A stretch of 64,000 nt of DNA from a virus (IMGVR_UViG_3300020156_000026:1-64000); one strand, 5' to 3'; counted from the first letter of the stretch, positions 43,929-52,729 are shown. A program made the numbers and translations. The notes: generated from the sequence alone by a model not told the origin.

Positions 43929-44015
43929 CTATGGAGTTCCACAACCAGCCATACCAACTGCTAGTACTGCAAGACATAGCATCATTAACCAAAATGCTAC
44001 CTTTTTATCAGCCAT
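43929..44015 (-). CDS. 28-aa putative lipoprotein
   Basis: MADKKVAFWLMMLCLAVLAV followed by GMAGCGTP: charged start, hydrophobic core and a lipobox-like cysteine. After processing only four residues would remain. TAATG overlap with the upstream stop supports translation. Might be a superinfection exclusion or entry peptide; speculative. Confidence 0.5.
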   Translation of the reverse strand: MADKKVAFWLMMLCLAVLAVGMAGCGTP

Positions 44016-44335
44016 TAGTATCCAAGCTCTCTTTTAAGTTTGAAAAACTCTTCTTCTTTCTTACGACGTGCAACATTTTTTTGTTTTTGCTCTTCTTCGT
44101 ATTTGCGTTGAGCTTCTTCTAGCTTAAGGCGCTGTTGATATTCCTCGTCAGTCTCTTCCTCATAGTAAGAAACTTCATATGAGACATCTTCATACCCAGT
44201 CCACTCATCTTCTAAAAATAATTCTTTTCCTGGATACTTTTCTTTGATTTGATTAAGATACTTGATTACCTCGTCAACCGCGTCAAAGATAGTTGGAGAA
44301 TAATCTACAATCCTCCGCTTTTGCTGTTTTGTCAC
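44015..44335 (-). CDS. coiled-coil protein, 106 aa
   Basis: Highly charged; residues ~60-100 are an uninterrupted Glu/Lys/Arg helix (QRLKLEEAQRKYEEEQKQK). Follows the primase-helicase with a short overlap. Function unknown. Confidence 0.65.
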   Translation of the reverse strand: MTKQQKRRIVDYSPTIFDAVDEVIKYLNQIKEKYPGKELFLEDEWTGYEDVSYEVSYYEEETDEEYQQRLKLEEAQRKYEEEQKQKNVARRKKEEEFFKLKRELGY

Positions 44336-45879
44336 AATTCCAACCCTTTTGTTCTTGGATCAATAAGCATAAGTTTTTCCTCGTCATAAAGGCCATAACC
44401 GGCAGGACCTTCCTTGGCCCCAATTAGTCGTGCCTTCTCCACAAGGATCATAGTCTTTAGTCGTTCAGTAGGGTCTTCAGAAGTCTTGTTACGAGCAAGA
44501 GAGATAACCGTGTTGGCTACCTTAGTGATATTACGAGAACCTCGTGTAAGGCCATCGTCGTTAACGTGAGAGATCATCACAAGGCAGAATCCCAACTCTT
44601 TTGCAAGCATCTTCAGTGCCTGAGAGATACGATCCAACCTCTTACGTTCATCATCACCCTTCTCTGCGTTGCCAGTAGCAAGCCATGAGATATGGTCGAA
44701 GAAGATTACTTGTGCACCACAAGCAGCAACCATAAAGCGCATGTTGTTAATGAAGGCATCTTCGTCCTCAACATCAAAGGAAGAGTGGAGAACAAAACGG
44801 TTCTCGTCATCACCCATGATCTTTTGGAGGATATCAACGACTTCATCATCTTCTACATTACTCTCGGGGTGTAGGATTGGTTGTTCAACAAAATAACCAG
44901 CCATTGCCCTAAGAGTAGTCCCATTGTCTTCTTCCAGATGGATAAGACCAACAGGATGCTTGGTAGTTTTCAGAACGTGGTTTTCAAGAGCCCTAAAGAA
45001 TTCCGTCTTACCCACACCTTCAGGTGCCTTAATAACTACAACCTCTGCCCTATGCAGACCAAACAACATAGACTGCAACTGTTCAAAGGGGTAGTCAGCA
45101 AGTTTCTCTTCTCGTCTATTCTTTAGAGCTTGACGAAACTCAGACATAGTAGATAGAAGATTATCAGGTGTATACCTTCGTACTCCCTTCCAAGCATCAT
45201 AATACTCTTTCCCCATATCCTTTTGAAGATATGAGTTGGCATCTTTGTCCTTATGGAGACATAGGTTAAATACCTTCTTAAAATCAAAGAGTGAAGCTAC
45301 TTTCTTAGCAGCCTCTTGTCCTGCTTCATCATTGTCGAAATTGATAATGATCTTGTCGAAAGAGTTGATGTAATCATGCTCTGCAATACAATCAGCTTTG
45401 GCTGATGAAGAACTACGAACAGAGACAGCAGCAGTTTCATCACCTACCATTTGCAGGACAGAAGCAGCATCATATTCACCCTCGGTGATGGTAATAGCCT
45501 TTCGACTACCTTTATCAAAGAGGTTCTTCCCAAACAAGGAAGCATCCTTCATGGGACCTTGGGTACGGAATTTCTTCTCTGCTAGGTTCCTGATCTTGAT
45601 GGACCCATTCGGATAGAAGAACGCAGTCTCAATAGGGGTTCCCTCATAGAACTTCGTCTGGATATTGAAACGCTCCAGAGTTCTTTTGTTGAGTCCACGG
45701 TGGGGGTACGTTTCCGTGGTGAACTTGCTCTTATCCCACTCTTCTTCTTTCTCATTTACAAATAGCTTTCCCCCGCACTTGCCAGAGAAACAAAAGCCCT
45801 TACCTGCATCATCAATGGCGTAGGCATCACTAGAGTTTCCACAAGGGCAGGGTAATCCTGTTTTAACAAAATTGCCCAA
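44332..45879 (-). CDS. primase-helicase, T7 gp4-like
   Basis: 515 aa. Zinc motif with C11, C13, C30 and C35, TOPRIM motifs ITEGEYDAAS and IIINFDNDEAGQ, and RecA-like helicase with Walker A IKAPEGVGKTE, Walker B VIFFDHISWLA and VMISHVNDDG. Unwinds DNA and makes primers at the fork with the family A polymerase. Confidence 0.95.
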   Translation of the reverse strand: MGNFVKTGLPCPCGNSSDAYAIDDAGKGFCFSGKCGGKLFVNEKEEEWDKSKFTTETYPHRGLNKRTLERFNIQTKFYEGTPIETAFFYPNGSIKIRNLAEKKFRTQGPMKDASLFGKNLFDKGSRKAITITEGEYDAASVLQMVGDETAAVSVRSSSSAKADCIAEHDYINSFDKIIINFDNDEAGQEAAKKVASLFDFKKVFNLCLHKDKDANSYLQKDMGKEYYDAWKGVRRYTPDNLLSTMSEFRQALKNRREEKLADYPFEQLQSMLFGLHRAEVVVIKAPEGVGKTEFFRALENHVLKTTKHPVGLIHLEEDNGTTLRAMAGYFVEQPILHPESNVEDDEVVDILQKIMGDDENRFVLHSSFDVEDEDAFINNMRFMVAACGAQVIFFDHISWLATGNAEKGDDERKRLDRISQALKMLAKELGFCLVMISHVNDDGLTRGSRNITKVANTVISLARNKTSEDPTERLKTMILVEKARLIGAKEGPAGYGLYDEEKLMLIDPRTKGLEL

Positions 45880-45892
45880 ATCTAATCCTTAA

Positions 45893-46087
45893 TTAATTCA
45901 CCTTAAAATACTTTGGATACTTATGTAGACTCTTTAAATGATTACAATACAAAATTGCATCGTTATATGTAGTGTGTCGTCTGTCATTACCACACCAATC
46001 AGTCTCATTCTCCCACCAAGGCCACCATTTTCGTTTATACTGGACAATAAAGGTGTAAGAATTCTCTTGCTTAATTCTGTACTTCAT
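45893..46087 (-). CDS. hypothetical Trp-rich protein, 64 aa
   Basis: MKYRIKQENSYTFIVQYKRK, then WWPWWENETDWCG. Start at ATG 46087, inside the end of the upstream zinc-ribbon gene with AGGATGAAG before it. Predicted beta-rich; function unknown. Confidence 0.6.
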   Translation of the reverse strand: MKYRIKQENSYTFIVQYKRKWWPWWENETDWCGNDRRHTTYNDAILYCNHLKSLHKYPKYFKVN

Positions 46088-46355
46088 CTTCATCCTGATC
46101 CATATAGGCATAATCACGCCTTTGGTCTTCAATCACTTCTTCACAATCAATACAGATATGATGAGAAGGATCATTGGGATCGTACGTGAAGGATAGATTA
46201 CTTTCATAATCCCCTAGATTAGTCTCAATGGACTCGTTATCCACCTTATTGCAGATGGAACATCTATGGGAACCTCCCGACAACATCGTCTTAGACTTAT
46301 TAAGTGTACTAAGGAATGTCGGAAGGTCTGACTTCTTGTTCTGTTTCTGTGTCAT
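46071..46355 (-). CDS. zinc-ribbon protein, 94 aa
   Basis: Two CxxC pairs (HRCSICNKV and HICIDCEEV) about 37 residues apart form a zinc ribbon; acidic tail DQDEDEVQN. First gene downstream of the leftward promoter at 46363. Possibly a transcription or replication accessory. Confidence 0.7.
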   Translation of the reverse strand: MTQKQNKKSDLPTFLSTLNKSKTMLSGGSHRCSICNKVDNESIETNLGDYESNLSFTYDPNDPSHHICIDCEEVIEDQRRDYAYMDQDEDEVQN

Positions 46356-46362
46356 TAGTATA

Positions 46363-46392
46363 ATTGTACCATGTTTTAAAAGGGTTTGTCAA
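46363..46392 (-). promoter_or_regulatory. leftward sigma70-like promoter
   Basis: Minus strand: TTGACA (46392-46387), 18-bp spacer ending CATGG, TACAAT (46368-46363), followed by TATACTAATGACA. Related to the promoter block shared at 3446 and 43860. Separates the tag cluster from the replication genes. Between it and 46478 lies a TGACA-TGTCA inverted repeat. Confidence 0.65.
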
Positions 46393-46477
46393 TATGCATT
46401 ACAAAGAAAATTTATAATTATGTAAGCTTCGCTGACATTACAGTGTCAACGTAGTTGTACACAACCTTTGGACGGGC

Positions 46478-46741
46478 TCAAATGTCATCATCTGCGTCAC
46501 CTGATTGTTCAGGATCATATGTTTTGTATGCAGAAATGAAACGATTTGCTCGGAATGGAGTATCCATAGTATCAAATCTGTGAATACCAAATAGCCTTAC
46601 ACATAAATTATTTTGTCCTGTGTAGTGATCAACAAAGTGTCCTAACCACCTTATTTGATATATTTGATCTTCGATCAACTCATCCTTAATTCCAGAGTTG
46701 TCGATACAAGTAATCCAATCCCCGATCTTAAATGTCGTCAT
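46478..46741 (-). CDS. tag-family protein 1 (beta-barrel head)
   Basis: 87 aa from an ATG embedded in the tag codons of the preceding gene. Head starts MTTFKIGDWITCIDNSG, with the GDx(I/V) strand pattern of SH3-like barrels. Tail TYDPEQSGDADDDI. Last tag gene of the cluster. Function unknown. Confidence 0.75.
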   Translation of the reverse strand: MTTFKIGDWITCIDNSGIKDELIEDQIYQIRWLGHFVDHYTGQNNLCVRLFGIHRFDTMDTPFRANRFISAYKTYDPEQSGDADDDI

Positions 46742-46982
46742 CTGTGTCACCATTTTGTTCAGGTGAGTATTCGACAGTTACATGAGTGATATCACGCTGG
46801 AAAACGTATACATCTTGACTCCAAGTGGTGATATCATCTCTTTTAACATTAAAGATATTAAACTCAGGATTTGATTTTCTCTCTTCAACCAAATCAGTTA
46901 TCACACCAAATACAGGGGGAGTACTATTGGGCCAACTGCTTGGATGCCATCTGATCCAATCTCCAACTTTAAATGTCCTCAT
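46728..46982 (-). CDS. tag-family protein 2 (SH3-like head)
   Basis: 84 aa, MRTFKVGDWIRWHPSSW... head with GVITDLVEE strand, tail YSPEQNGDTDDDI. Its ATG is formed by the GATGAG of the upstream tag, giving a 14-base overlap. The start is nearly the same as protein 1 (M-T/R-TFK-V/I-GDWI), showing recent duplication. Confidence 0.78.
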   Translation of the reverse strand: MRTFKVGDWIRWHPSSWPNSTPPVFGVITDLVEERKSNPEFNIFNVKRDDITTWSQDVYVFQRDITHVTVEYSPEQNGDTDDDI

Positions 46983-47430
46983 CAGTATCCCCATTCTGTT
47001 CAGGTGAATAGGATTTGACACTTATTTTAAGAAACTCCTTCTTAACCCACCTACCAGAAGTCTCAATCATTTTAGTGGTTGTTCCATCCCAATCATTCTC
47101 TTCTTCTTGAAAATATTCAGGAAGATAAGTAGTGGAAGAGTATCCACCATCGTCAGCGAATTGAATTCGTTGAGGTTTCTGCCATTCAAAAGCCTTCTTC
47201 GGAGGTTTTCCGTTTGTGTCGTAATATTCAAAGTGTTGAAGATAAACACCGTATATCTTATTACGGAAAGTGACCTCTTCATCCGTATCTTCGTCGTACT
47301 TATAGTCTTCAAAATCATTGATAGCAACTACAATACCACGTCCACGGCATTTAAGATTTTTCTTGTCAAGGCGGTGAAACTCTTCAAATTCTACGAAAGT
47401 TCCGAGGGGGAATTCTTCAAATGTCGTCAT
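46969..47430 (-). CDS. tag-family protein 3 (larger head)
   Basis: 153 aa, MTTFEEFPLGTFVEFEEFHR..., central GRGIVVAINDFEDY barrel-like strand, then an insertion. Tail YSPEQNGDTDEDI. Start lies inside the upstream tag. Confidence 0.75.
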   Translation of the reverse strand: MTTFEEFPLGTFVEFEEFHRLDKKNLKCRGRGIVVAINDFEDYKYDEDTDEEVTFRNKIYGVYLQHFEYYDTNGKPPKKAFEWQKPQRIQFADDGGYSSTTYLPEYFQEEENDWDGTTTKMIETSGRWVKKEFLKISVKSYSPEQNGDTDEDI

Positions 47431-47728
47431 CCTCATCTCCGGGCTGATCTTTATAATATTGTACAGGATCAAATAGTGATTTTACTCGATCACAATCGAC
47501 CCTAAAAGAAGGGTTAAATTTGAATGCATTATCCACTTCTCGCCTTAACGAGTATTCTCTAACAGGAAATGGACGGTTGAAAATATCATTCAAAAAGATA
47601 TTCCAAGTTGAGTAATCGTGGTAATGACATATAACTCGGTAAATAATATCTGATCGACCATCAACTATCACTTTAGTGTGTAGTGGATATACTACAGGCT
47701 TCTTTTTCTTCTTAAATATCTTCATCAT
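47417..47728 (-). CDS. tag-family protein 4 (divergent tag)
   Basis: 103 aa, MMKIFKKKKKPVVYPLHTKV, then VDGRSDIIYRVI. Tail YYKDQPGDEDDDI keeps only the GD-acidic-DDI end. Start preceded by GGCGGAGCTA. The 25 bases before the start resemble those before tag protein 13. Confidence 0.7.
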   Translation of the reverse strand: MMKIFKKKKKPVVYPLHTKVIVDGRSDIIYRVICHYHDYSTWNIFLNDIFNRPFPVREYSLRREVDNAFKFNPSFRVDCDRVKSLFDPVQYYKDQPGDEDDDI

Positions 47729-47752
47729 TAGCTCCGCCAATTCCAGATGCGA

Positions 47753-48058
47753 CTAGATGTCGTCATCAGTATCCCCATTCTGTGATGGGTCATAAGCCCT
47801 AATACCCGGTAGAAGATTTCGACTGCGTCTAGGGACAAGAACACTTTGCGGACAATGTTGACTTGCTCCACCCAGTCCTTGTCTATAAATATGACGGCCA
47901 CAAGTCCAGTGGTATCTGGAAGAGCAATCATCATCAACTTTTACAACCCAATCACCGTCATTATACCAATACGTACCTACGATTTCACCCGTAATCTTAT
48001 AGGCCTTTCCGTGATTACGGTTTGTATATTGGATGCGATCTCCAATTTGAAATGCCAT
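47753..48058 (-). CDS. tag-family protein 5 (SH3-like head)
   Basis: 101 aa. MAFQIGDRIQYTNRNHGKAY, KITGEIVGTYWYNDGDWVVK is a textbook small beta-barrel pattern. Tail YDPSQNGDTDDDI. Follows the cyclotransferase-like gene. Confidence 0.78.
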   Translation of the reverse strand: MAFQIGDRIQYTNRNHGKAYKITGEIVGTYWYNDGDWVVKVDDDCSSRYHWTCGRHIYRQGLGGASQHCPQSVLVPRRSRNLLPGIRAYDPSQNGDTDDDI

Positions 48059-48072
48059 TTCTTATATACCTC

Positions 48073-48669
48073 TTAAAAATAGTAGGCTTCTAAACCACTT
48101 GGATATCGAATTCTGCTTGCATTTTCAGACCTATCGCCATAGAGGGCTTGATCCATATAAAAATTTATATCGACCGTGTACATCCATGCCTTGACATGTT
48201 TGCCCTTTGCTTGTTGATCAAAGTCAACGAAATGAAGCTCACGATTAACACCTTGAGTGTTACCTTCATGCTTATCAATCTTAGTCAACAAACGAAGAGG
48301 GACACCATAGATATCTCCCTCTACTGCACGAAGATCATTTTCAGAGAACACATGGTTAATATCTCTCCAAAGACTTCTGTCCTTCTTGGGAAGTTGGAAC
48401 AGGAGAGGTTCAGGACGAGAACCAAACCCCGGCTCATACTCCAACGTCTTCATGATGAAGTCATCTTTCCAAGAGATGCCCTTACCATACCAGTTAGCAC
48501 CTTCAAGAAGATGATTTTGTGCATGAGCCCTCCTTAGATTGCCAGTAACAAAGATAATGAACTCATCTGTGTTACATCTATTCAAATCTTGGAAATCAGG
48601 GGTGTACTCATTACACCGTTCAAGTACTTCCCAAGGATTGTAATCAAGCGGCTTCCGCGATACGGCCAT
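48073..48669 (-). CDS. gamma-glutamylcyclotransferase-fold protein (large)
   Basis: 198 aa from ATG 48669. FIIFVTGNLRRAHAQNHLL corresponds to the YGTLxxG loop of the GGCT/AIG2 family, and AVEGDIYGVPLRLLTKIDKH to the conserved V(K/R)GE(V/I)Y strand with LDxxEG. The usual catalytic Glu position is Asp (EGDIYG). Such enzymes cyclise gamma-glutamyl amides to pyroglutamate and could remove what amidoligases add. Overlaps the amidotransferase stop. Confidence 0.65.
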   Translation of the reverse strand: MAVSRKPLDYNPWEVLERCNEYTPDFQDLNRCNTDEFIIFVTGNLRRAHAQNHLLEGANWYGKGISWKDDFIMKTLEYEPGFGSRPEPLLFQLPKKDRSLWRDINHVFSENDLRAVEGDIYGVPLRLLTKIDKHEGNTQGVNRELHFVDFDQQAKGKHVKAWMYTVDINFYMDQALYGDRSENASRIRYPSGLEAYYF

Positions 48670-49708
48670 TCTTATCTTCCTTTGCGATCTGTTGCAGACG
48701 TGCCTGTGCCTTATCCTTCGTCTTCTGAAGGAAAGCAATATGAACAGACTGCTTCTTGATAACTTCAGCCATATGCTGGATCAATGCACCAGCAGTGAAC
48801 TCACCCTCATTGGCAATCCAACTGCACCATTCGTCATAGGTCAAGGCGGAGAACTTGGCCACGTCTTTAGGGTCGTCCAAATCCCAACGATCCACAACAT
48901 CAGTAACCGCCTTAAGGATACGGGGGTCCTTCGACGTATTGGCACCGTTCCACACCTTGAGCGGACTAGTGGAGGTAGTATTCCCCCCTGTATTCCCTCC
49001 AGTGTTCGAAGAGTGGAGAAAAGGGGCATTCTTCCGATCTTCCGCCTCCTTTGCCTTACGAGCCTCTTCACGACGATTGTGTTCAGGCCCACGACTTACC
49101 CTTGTAATATATTCAGTCGTAGAGATCCAAATCTTAGGGGCATTTTCATCGTCTTGCTTGTATTCAGACCAGCCTGACCCAAACCGCATGACAGGAAGGT
49201 CATCAGCAATCAGAAGACCCTTCGAGTTGTATGTCCAATGCTTCTCAAGAATAAGCTTCCAGAACTCAGCATCGGTGTAATCACCCCGACCATGTTCCCC
49301 TTCCCAACGAAGAAGTCCCGGCTGAAGGATCTTTTCACAGAACTCAAGGGTATCTGATTTCCCTTCGGTCCCATATGTACCGTAACTGGACAATGTACCG
49401 TTGTGGCAGAACCAAACATTACGCTTACTAGAGTTATAAGCATTGAACGGTTGGGTGTTCTGCTCACTCGTCCCACCCCTAGTGCTATAACGGACGTGAA
49501 GAACACGTTCAATGTCCTTATTAGCTTCAAGGAGAGTCCAGATTTCTTCGGGATCATTACCCTTTTCATCCAACTTCTTAATCACTTGAATCCGTCCATT
49601 CCCGTCTTTCAGGATCAAACCATAGCCATGCCAATTATTCCAAACGGCATTGTACAAATGGTCCTTGTCGGGCATAGCACCAGGGGTGAAGTGGAAAATC
49701 GTGCACAA
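48644..49708 (-). CDS. class II glutamine amidotransferase (GATase 1)
   Basis: 354 aa Ntn-hydrolase. TTG start followed by Cys (MCTIFHFTPG): the Cys becomes the N-terminal nucleophile after Met removal. VRYSTRGGTSEQNTQPF, FCHNGTLSS and KSDTLEF give glutamine-binding Arg, Asn/Gly and Asp. No synthetase domain; residues ~225-255 are a Gly/Asn/Thr linker and ~70 further residues are unassigned. Would release ammonia from glutamine for a partner ligase. Confidence 0.87.
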   Translation of the reverse strand: MCTIFHFTPGAMPDKDHLYNAVWNNWHGYGLILKDGNGRIQVIKKLDEKGNDPEEIWTLLEANKDIERVLHVRYSTRGGTSEQNTQPFNAYNSSKRNVWFCHNGTLSSYGTYGTEGKSDTLEFCEKILQPGLLRWEGEHGRGDYTDAEFWKLILEKHWTYNSKGLLIADDLPVMRFGSGWSEYKQDDENAPKIWISTTEYITRVSRGPEHNRREEARKAKEAEDRKNAPFLHSSNTGGNTGGNTTSTSPLKVWNGANTSKDPRILKAVTDVVDRWDLDDPKDVAKFSALTYDEWCSWIANEGEFTAGALIQHMAEVIKKQSVHIAFLQKTKDKAQARLQQIAKEDKNGRIAEAA

Positions 49709-49737
49709 ATTACTATTCCTTGTGTCTGTTAAAGTGT

Positions 49738-49977
49738 CTAAATGTCTTCATCAGTATCACCCGACTGTTCAGGTGAATACTTGACAATAATTCGTTCGAG
49801 TGCATTGGGTTCAACTAGCCAGTCAAAATCATGTTCTCTAGCTCGGTCATCCCTTACTCTTACAGCAGTCTTACCCTCCATTCCAGTGACTATAACTATA
49901 TCACCAGTTTTCAATGGTGCCGATGAGGGACGATCTTCAATAACCCTTACTTGTTCACCAGGTTCAAATATCTTCAT
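49738..49977 (-). CDS. tag-family protein 6 (SH3-like head)
   Basis: 79 aa, the shortest intact family member. MKIFEPGEQVRVIEDRP, KTGDIVIVTGMEGKTAVRV shows a compact barrel. Tail YSPEQSGDTDEDI. Starts within the tag of protein 7. Upstream of GATase 1. Confidence 0.8.
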   Translation of the reverse strand: MKIFEPGEQVRVIEDRPSSAPLKTGDIVIVTGMEGKTAVRVRDDRAREHDFDWLVEPNALERIIVKYSPEQSGDTDEDI

Positions 49978-50227
49978 CTATGTCACCATTCTGATCAGGT
50001 GAATAAGGTTTGATTACCTGATGGGGTTTCCACCATTGTTCATCACTATTCCAATGCTGAAGTTTTCCAACTGGATAAGAATTGGGCGCATTAGTCTCGA
50101 TACATTCACCCCATGCGGGATATAAAGAATGTTTATGAAACTTTACGATAATAATGGTGGAGCCTTTGTTAGCCCCAGGAGCTGGAGTATCACTCCCTCC
50201 CCCACACCATTTGTAGATACCTTCCAC
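49964..50227 (-). CDS. tag-family protein 7
   Basis: 87 aa, GTG start overlapping the ATP-grasp stop (TAGTG). Head MEGIYKWCGGGSDTPAPG..., TIIIVKFHKHSLYPAWG. Tail YSPDQNGDIDEDI. Head less obviously barrel-like. Confidence 0.72.
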   Translation of the reverse strand: MEGIYKWCGGGSDTPAPGANKGSTIIIVKFHKHSLYPAWGECIETNAPNSYPVGKLQHWNSDEQWWKPHQVIKPYSPDQNGDIDEDI

Positions 50228-51015
50228 TAGATCCTCCCAAAGGCATTAGCATAGTTGGTAACAGTAGTACCTACAAGACCCGGAGCCGTGTTGACTTCAA
50301 GTACGAATGCCTGTGACTCACGCTCATTGTAGATTACATCCGCTGCACCAAAGTCAAGACCAAGTGCATTTACTGCTGCAACACCAGCATCAAGAACAGA
50401 CTGTGGGGGAGTACGACCATCGTTACGTACAAAGACGAAACCATTGGCAAGGTTACGTACCATCCAATTGACATCTTCCTGACCACGAAATTCCTCACGG
50501 AGGCCCTTCCGCTGTACGTCAATTACCTGATTGCGCAGGACATGCACACGATATTCATCCTTCTTCTTTTTGTACTTGACATAAAGATTAGCACGAACGT
50601 CCCAAGTATCTCCCTGTTCAGGGTCCATGATGACAATACCACGACCAGAATGTCCACGAAGGACAGTACGAGCCATGACTGTTTCATCAGCTTCAAGCCA
50701 ACGATGAGCTTCGGCGATATCAGTGGTAAATTCCGGAATAGGAACACCAGCAGCTTGAAAAGCACGAAATGCCTGAAGCTTATCAGATGCCACATCAACA
50801 CGTTCAGGATGATTAAGAACGCGGCAGTTCAACAAGGTTTCCGGTGCACTCTCACGAACCTTCTGAAGACCTGCACCCCAATTGATGATAGTTTTATCAG
50901 GCTTTCCACGGAAGTTAGAACCATGGTGCTTGATGCGGGGAACACTAAGGGCACGAGCCAGTTCCTTAGAACCTTCGGAATGCTGATTGTATGCGAACAT
51001 TGCAGTAATAGACAT
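50227..51015 (-). CDS. ATP-grasp ligase
   Basis: 262 aa from ATG 51015 (GGAG nine bases upstream; in-frame ATGs at 51036 and 51042 also possible). ATP-grasp features: RTVLRGHSGRGIVIMD phosphate loop, YVKYKKKKDEYRVHVL, and the metal-binding end AADVIYNE...FVLEVNTAPGL. Resembles RimK/D-Ala-D-Ala ligase-type carboxylate-amine ligases that join an amino group to an ATP-activated carboxylate. Substrate unknown. Confidence 0.88.
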   Translation of the reverse strand: MSITAMFAYNQHSEGSKELARALSVPRIKHHGSNFRGKPDKTIINWGAGLQKVRESAPETLLNCRVLNHPERVDVASDKLQAFRAFQAAGVPIPEFTTDIAEAHRWLEADETVMARTVLRGHSGRGIVIMDPEQGDTWDVRANLYVKYKKKKDEYRVHVLRNQVIDVQRKGLREEFRGQEDVNWMVRNLANGFVFVRNDGRTPPQSVLDAGVAAVNALGLDFGAADVIYNERESQAFVLEVNTAPGLVGTTVTNYANAFGRI

Positions 51016-51016
51016 T

Positions 51017-51337
51017 TCAAATATCTCCGTCTTCATCGCCATTCTGTTCAGGCGAATACTTTGTTAACTTGTAGAGCTTTTCAATTTTATGTCGAGATAC
51101 TACCGATTTATACCACTCATGGGCTCCACCCGGTTCATCTTTATCTCGGTCGAGATAATTAAACCCGTCCACTCTTACTCTTATTTGCCAGTCACGAGAA
51201 TTAGTAATTACGGAAACCACCTCTCCTTTGACAATGCCATCTTCCGGAATGGGATTAATCAATGAACGGTTTGATTTTATATCCCAAAATATACTATTAA
51301 GGTTTAGGATATCTCCGACTTGGAATTCAGATGTCAT
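51017..51337 (-). CDS. tag-family protein 8 (SH3-like head)
   Basis: 106 aa, MTSEFQVGDILNLNSIFW..., GIVKGEVVSVITNSRDWQ barrel strands. Tail YSPEQNGDEDGDI. GAGGG before the ATG. Immediately precedes the ATP-grasp gene, whose first codons overlap the tag. Confidence 0.78.
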   Translation of the reverse strand: MTSEFQVGDILNLNSIFWDIKSNRSLINPIPEDGIVKGEVVSVITNSRDWQIRVRVDGFNYLDRDKDEPGGAHEWYKSVVSRHKIEKLYKLTKYSPEQNGDEDGDI

Positions 51338-51366
51338 ATTTGCCCTCGCAAATTTCAAGATATCCT

Positions 51367-51702
51367 TCAGATATCATCATCTTCGTCACCATTTTGATCA
51401 GGTGAATAGGGTTTATGCAGAAGGCTTAACTTATTTTCTGGGAACCAATACCCATAAGAATAGTTCTTCAACCTCCTATTTATACTATCACCAGTAAAGT
51501 ATTCACTTATGTACTTCATACATGTGTCAGACAGATAGAGATAATGATGAAAATGACTACTCCCATTGTCGAGAAGTACTCCAAAAGGGTGTGCACTATA
51601 TGCTGGATCTTCCATTTCAGAGATAGCAACAATAGTGCCAGTATACTCTTTATGAGAACCCATATATGGCTTACATACTACACGATCACCAAGATTAAAC
51701 AT
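51367..51702 (-). CDS. tag-family protein 9 (SH3-like head)
   Basis: 111 aa, MFNLGDRVVCKPYMGSHKEY, TGTIVAISEME. Tail KPYSPDQNGDEDDDI. ATG lies in the last codons of the amidoligase gene (GCAGATGTTTAA), so it is translationally coupled to it. Confidence 0.78.
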   Translation of the reverse strand: MFNLGDRVVCKPYMGSHKEYTGTIVAISEMEDPAYSAHPFGVLLDNGSSHFHHYLYLSDTCMKYISEYFTGDSINRRLKNYSYGYWFPENKLSLLHKPYSPDQNGDEDDDI

Positions 51703-52729
51703 CTGCTGTTGCCTCAATAGTACGCACATTATTATTCCGAAGATGATACATCTCCGAGATAACAGTACGTTCATGTTCCGAAACTACATCAAAAGGAGAA
51801 CCAAACTTCTCAATAGAAAGTTCATCGAGAGGTTTCTTGAGCTTTTCCTTATAGATTGGCTTGATCTTGAGAATACCAAACTTCTTCCAATCGGTAGTGA
51901 TGGAAGCAAACTTGGCAGCATACGTGAGATTTACCTTGCAAAGATTTTCCGTTTCCTTCCCCTGCTTCAATACATTTGCATGTTCTTGGAACACAAGATC
52001 AACAAAAGCATTAGCACCAAGGCGCTTATACTCAAGGATGATCTTAACAGGATCAAGGTTAGGACGCTTTGCATACTCCTTCATCTTCAGAAGGATTTCA
52101 GCCCACTGAAAGATGATACGTTTGTCAGTCTCACCACGGAAAGAACGTACCTCTGCTGTCCCAAGAGTGGTAAGATTTGCCATATTAAGCGCAGCATACT
52201 TGCAACGTTCTGATGACAACCCAAGTCTGCCAAACATTCTCTTGTTGACCATCTTGAGAAGGTTCTCAAACTGAGTTACTGCACCCTCTGCATCCATCAT
52301 CGGGAGACAAAACAAGTTAGACAGACGATCAGGACCACTATACCGAATGAGAAGATTCTCCACGATGGCATAGGTTGTCATGAAATTGACCAAGCTAAGG
52401 AAAGTCTCATTCAAGAAGTTCAGATGAACGTGAACCGAAGTAGAGATACTATCCTTGCGGAACTCGTACGTCTTGTTTACGCCATCAAACTCATCGAGGG
52501 CTAGTGACAATCCCTTCAAGTCGAGAGGCTCCTTGAGAATGTATTCAACCCCGTAATCACGAAGAGATCCATCCTTCTTGGCCACCCAATATTTCAATCG
52601 GGGGTATTCATACCTCTTACTGCTATCCACTTCAGTTTCAATTTCGACACCAAAGTCACCAGTGTATCGCTTACCGCCGAACTTACCAGTTTGCTTGAAG
52701 ATGTCGTAAATATTCGACAGTTCTTTCAT
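51695..52729 (-). CDS. COOH-NH2 amidoligase (GCS/GS-like superfamily)
   Basis: 344 aa. GDFGVEIETEVD is the strand-1 metal site, SISTSVHVHLNF the central strand with catalytic His, and KYAALNMANLTTLGTAEVRS with FRG the nucleotide/metal site. This is the pattern of Amidoligase_2-type proteins related to glutamate-cysteine ligase. They join amines to carboxylates of peptides or metabolites using ATP. The partner substrate is unknown. Confidence 0.87.
   Translation of the reverse strand: MKELSNIYDIFKQTGKFGGKRYTGDFGVEIETEVDSSKRYEYPRLKYWVAKKDGSLRDYGVEYILKEPLDLKGLSLALDEFDGVNKTYEFRKDSISTSVHVHLNFLNETFLSLVNFMTTYAIVENLLIRYSGPDRLSNLFCLPMMDAEGAVTQFENLLKMVNKRMFGRLGLSSERCKYAALNMANLTTLGTAEVRSFRGETDKRIIFQWAEILLKMKEYAKRPNLDPVKIILEYKRLGANAFVDLVFQEHANVLKQGKETENLCKVNLTYAAKFASITTDWKKFGILKIKPIYKEKLKKPLDELSIEKFGSPFDVVSEHERTVISEMYHLRNNNVRTIEATADV

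Noticed and set aside
44332-45879. Phage RNA polymerase or RNA polymerase-like domain
   Set aside because: The large replication proteins were checked for this and fit primase-helicase and DNA polymerase instead; none was recognised in the window, though one could lie outside it.
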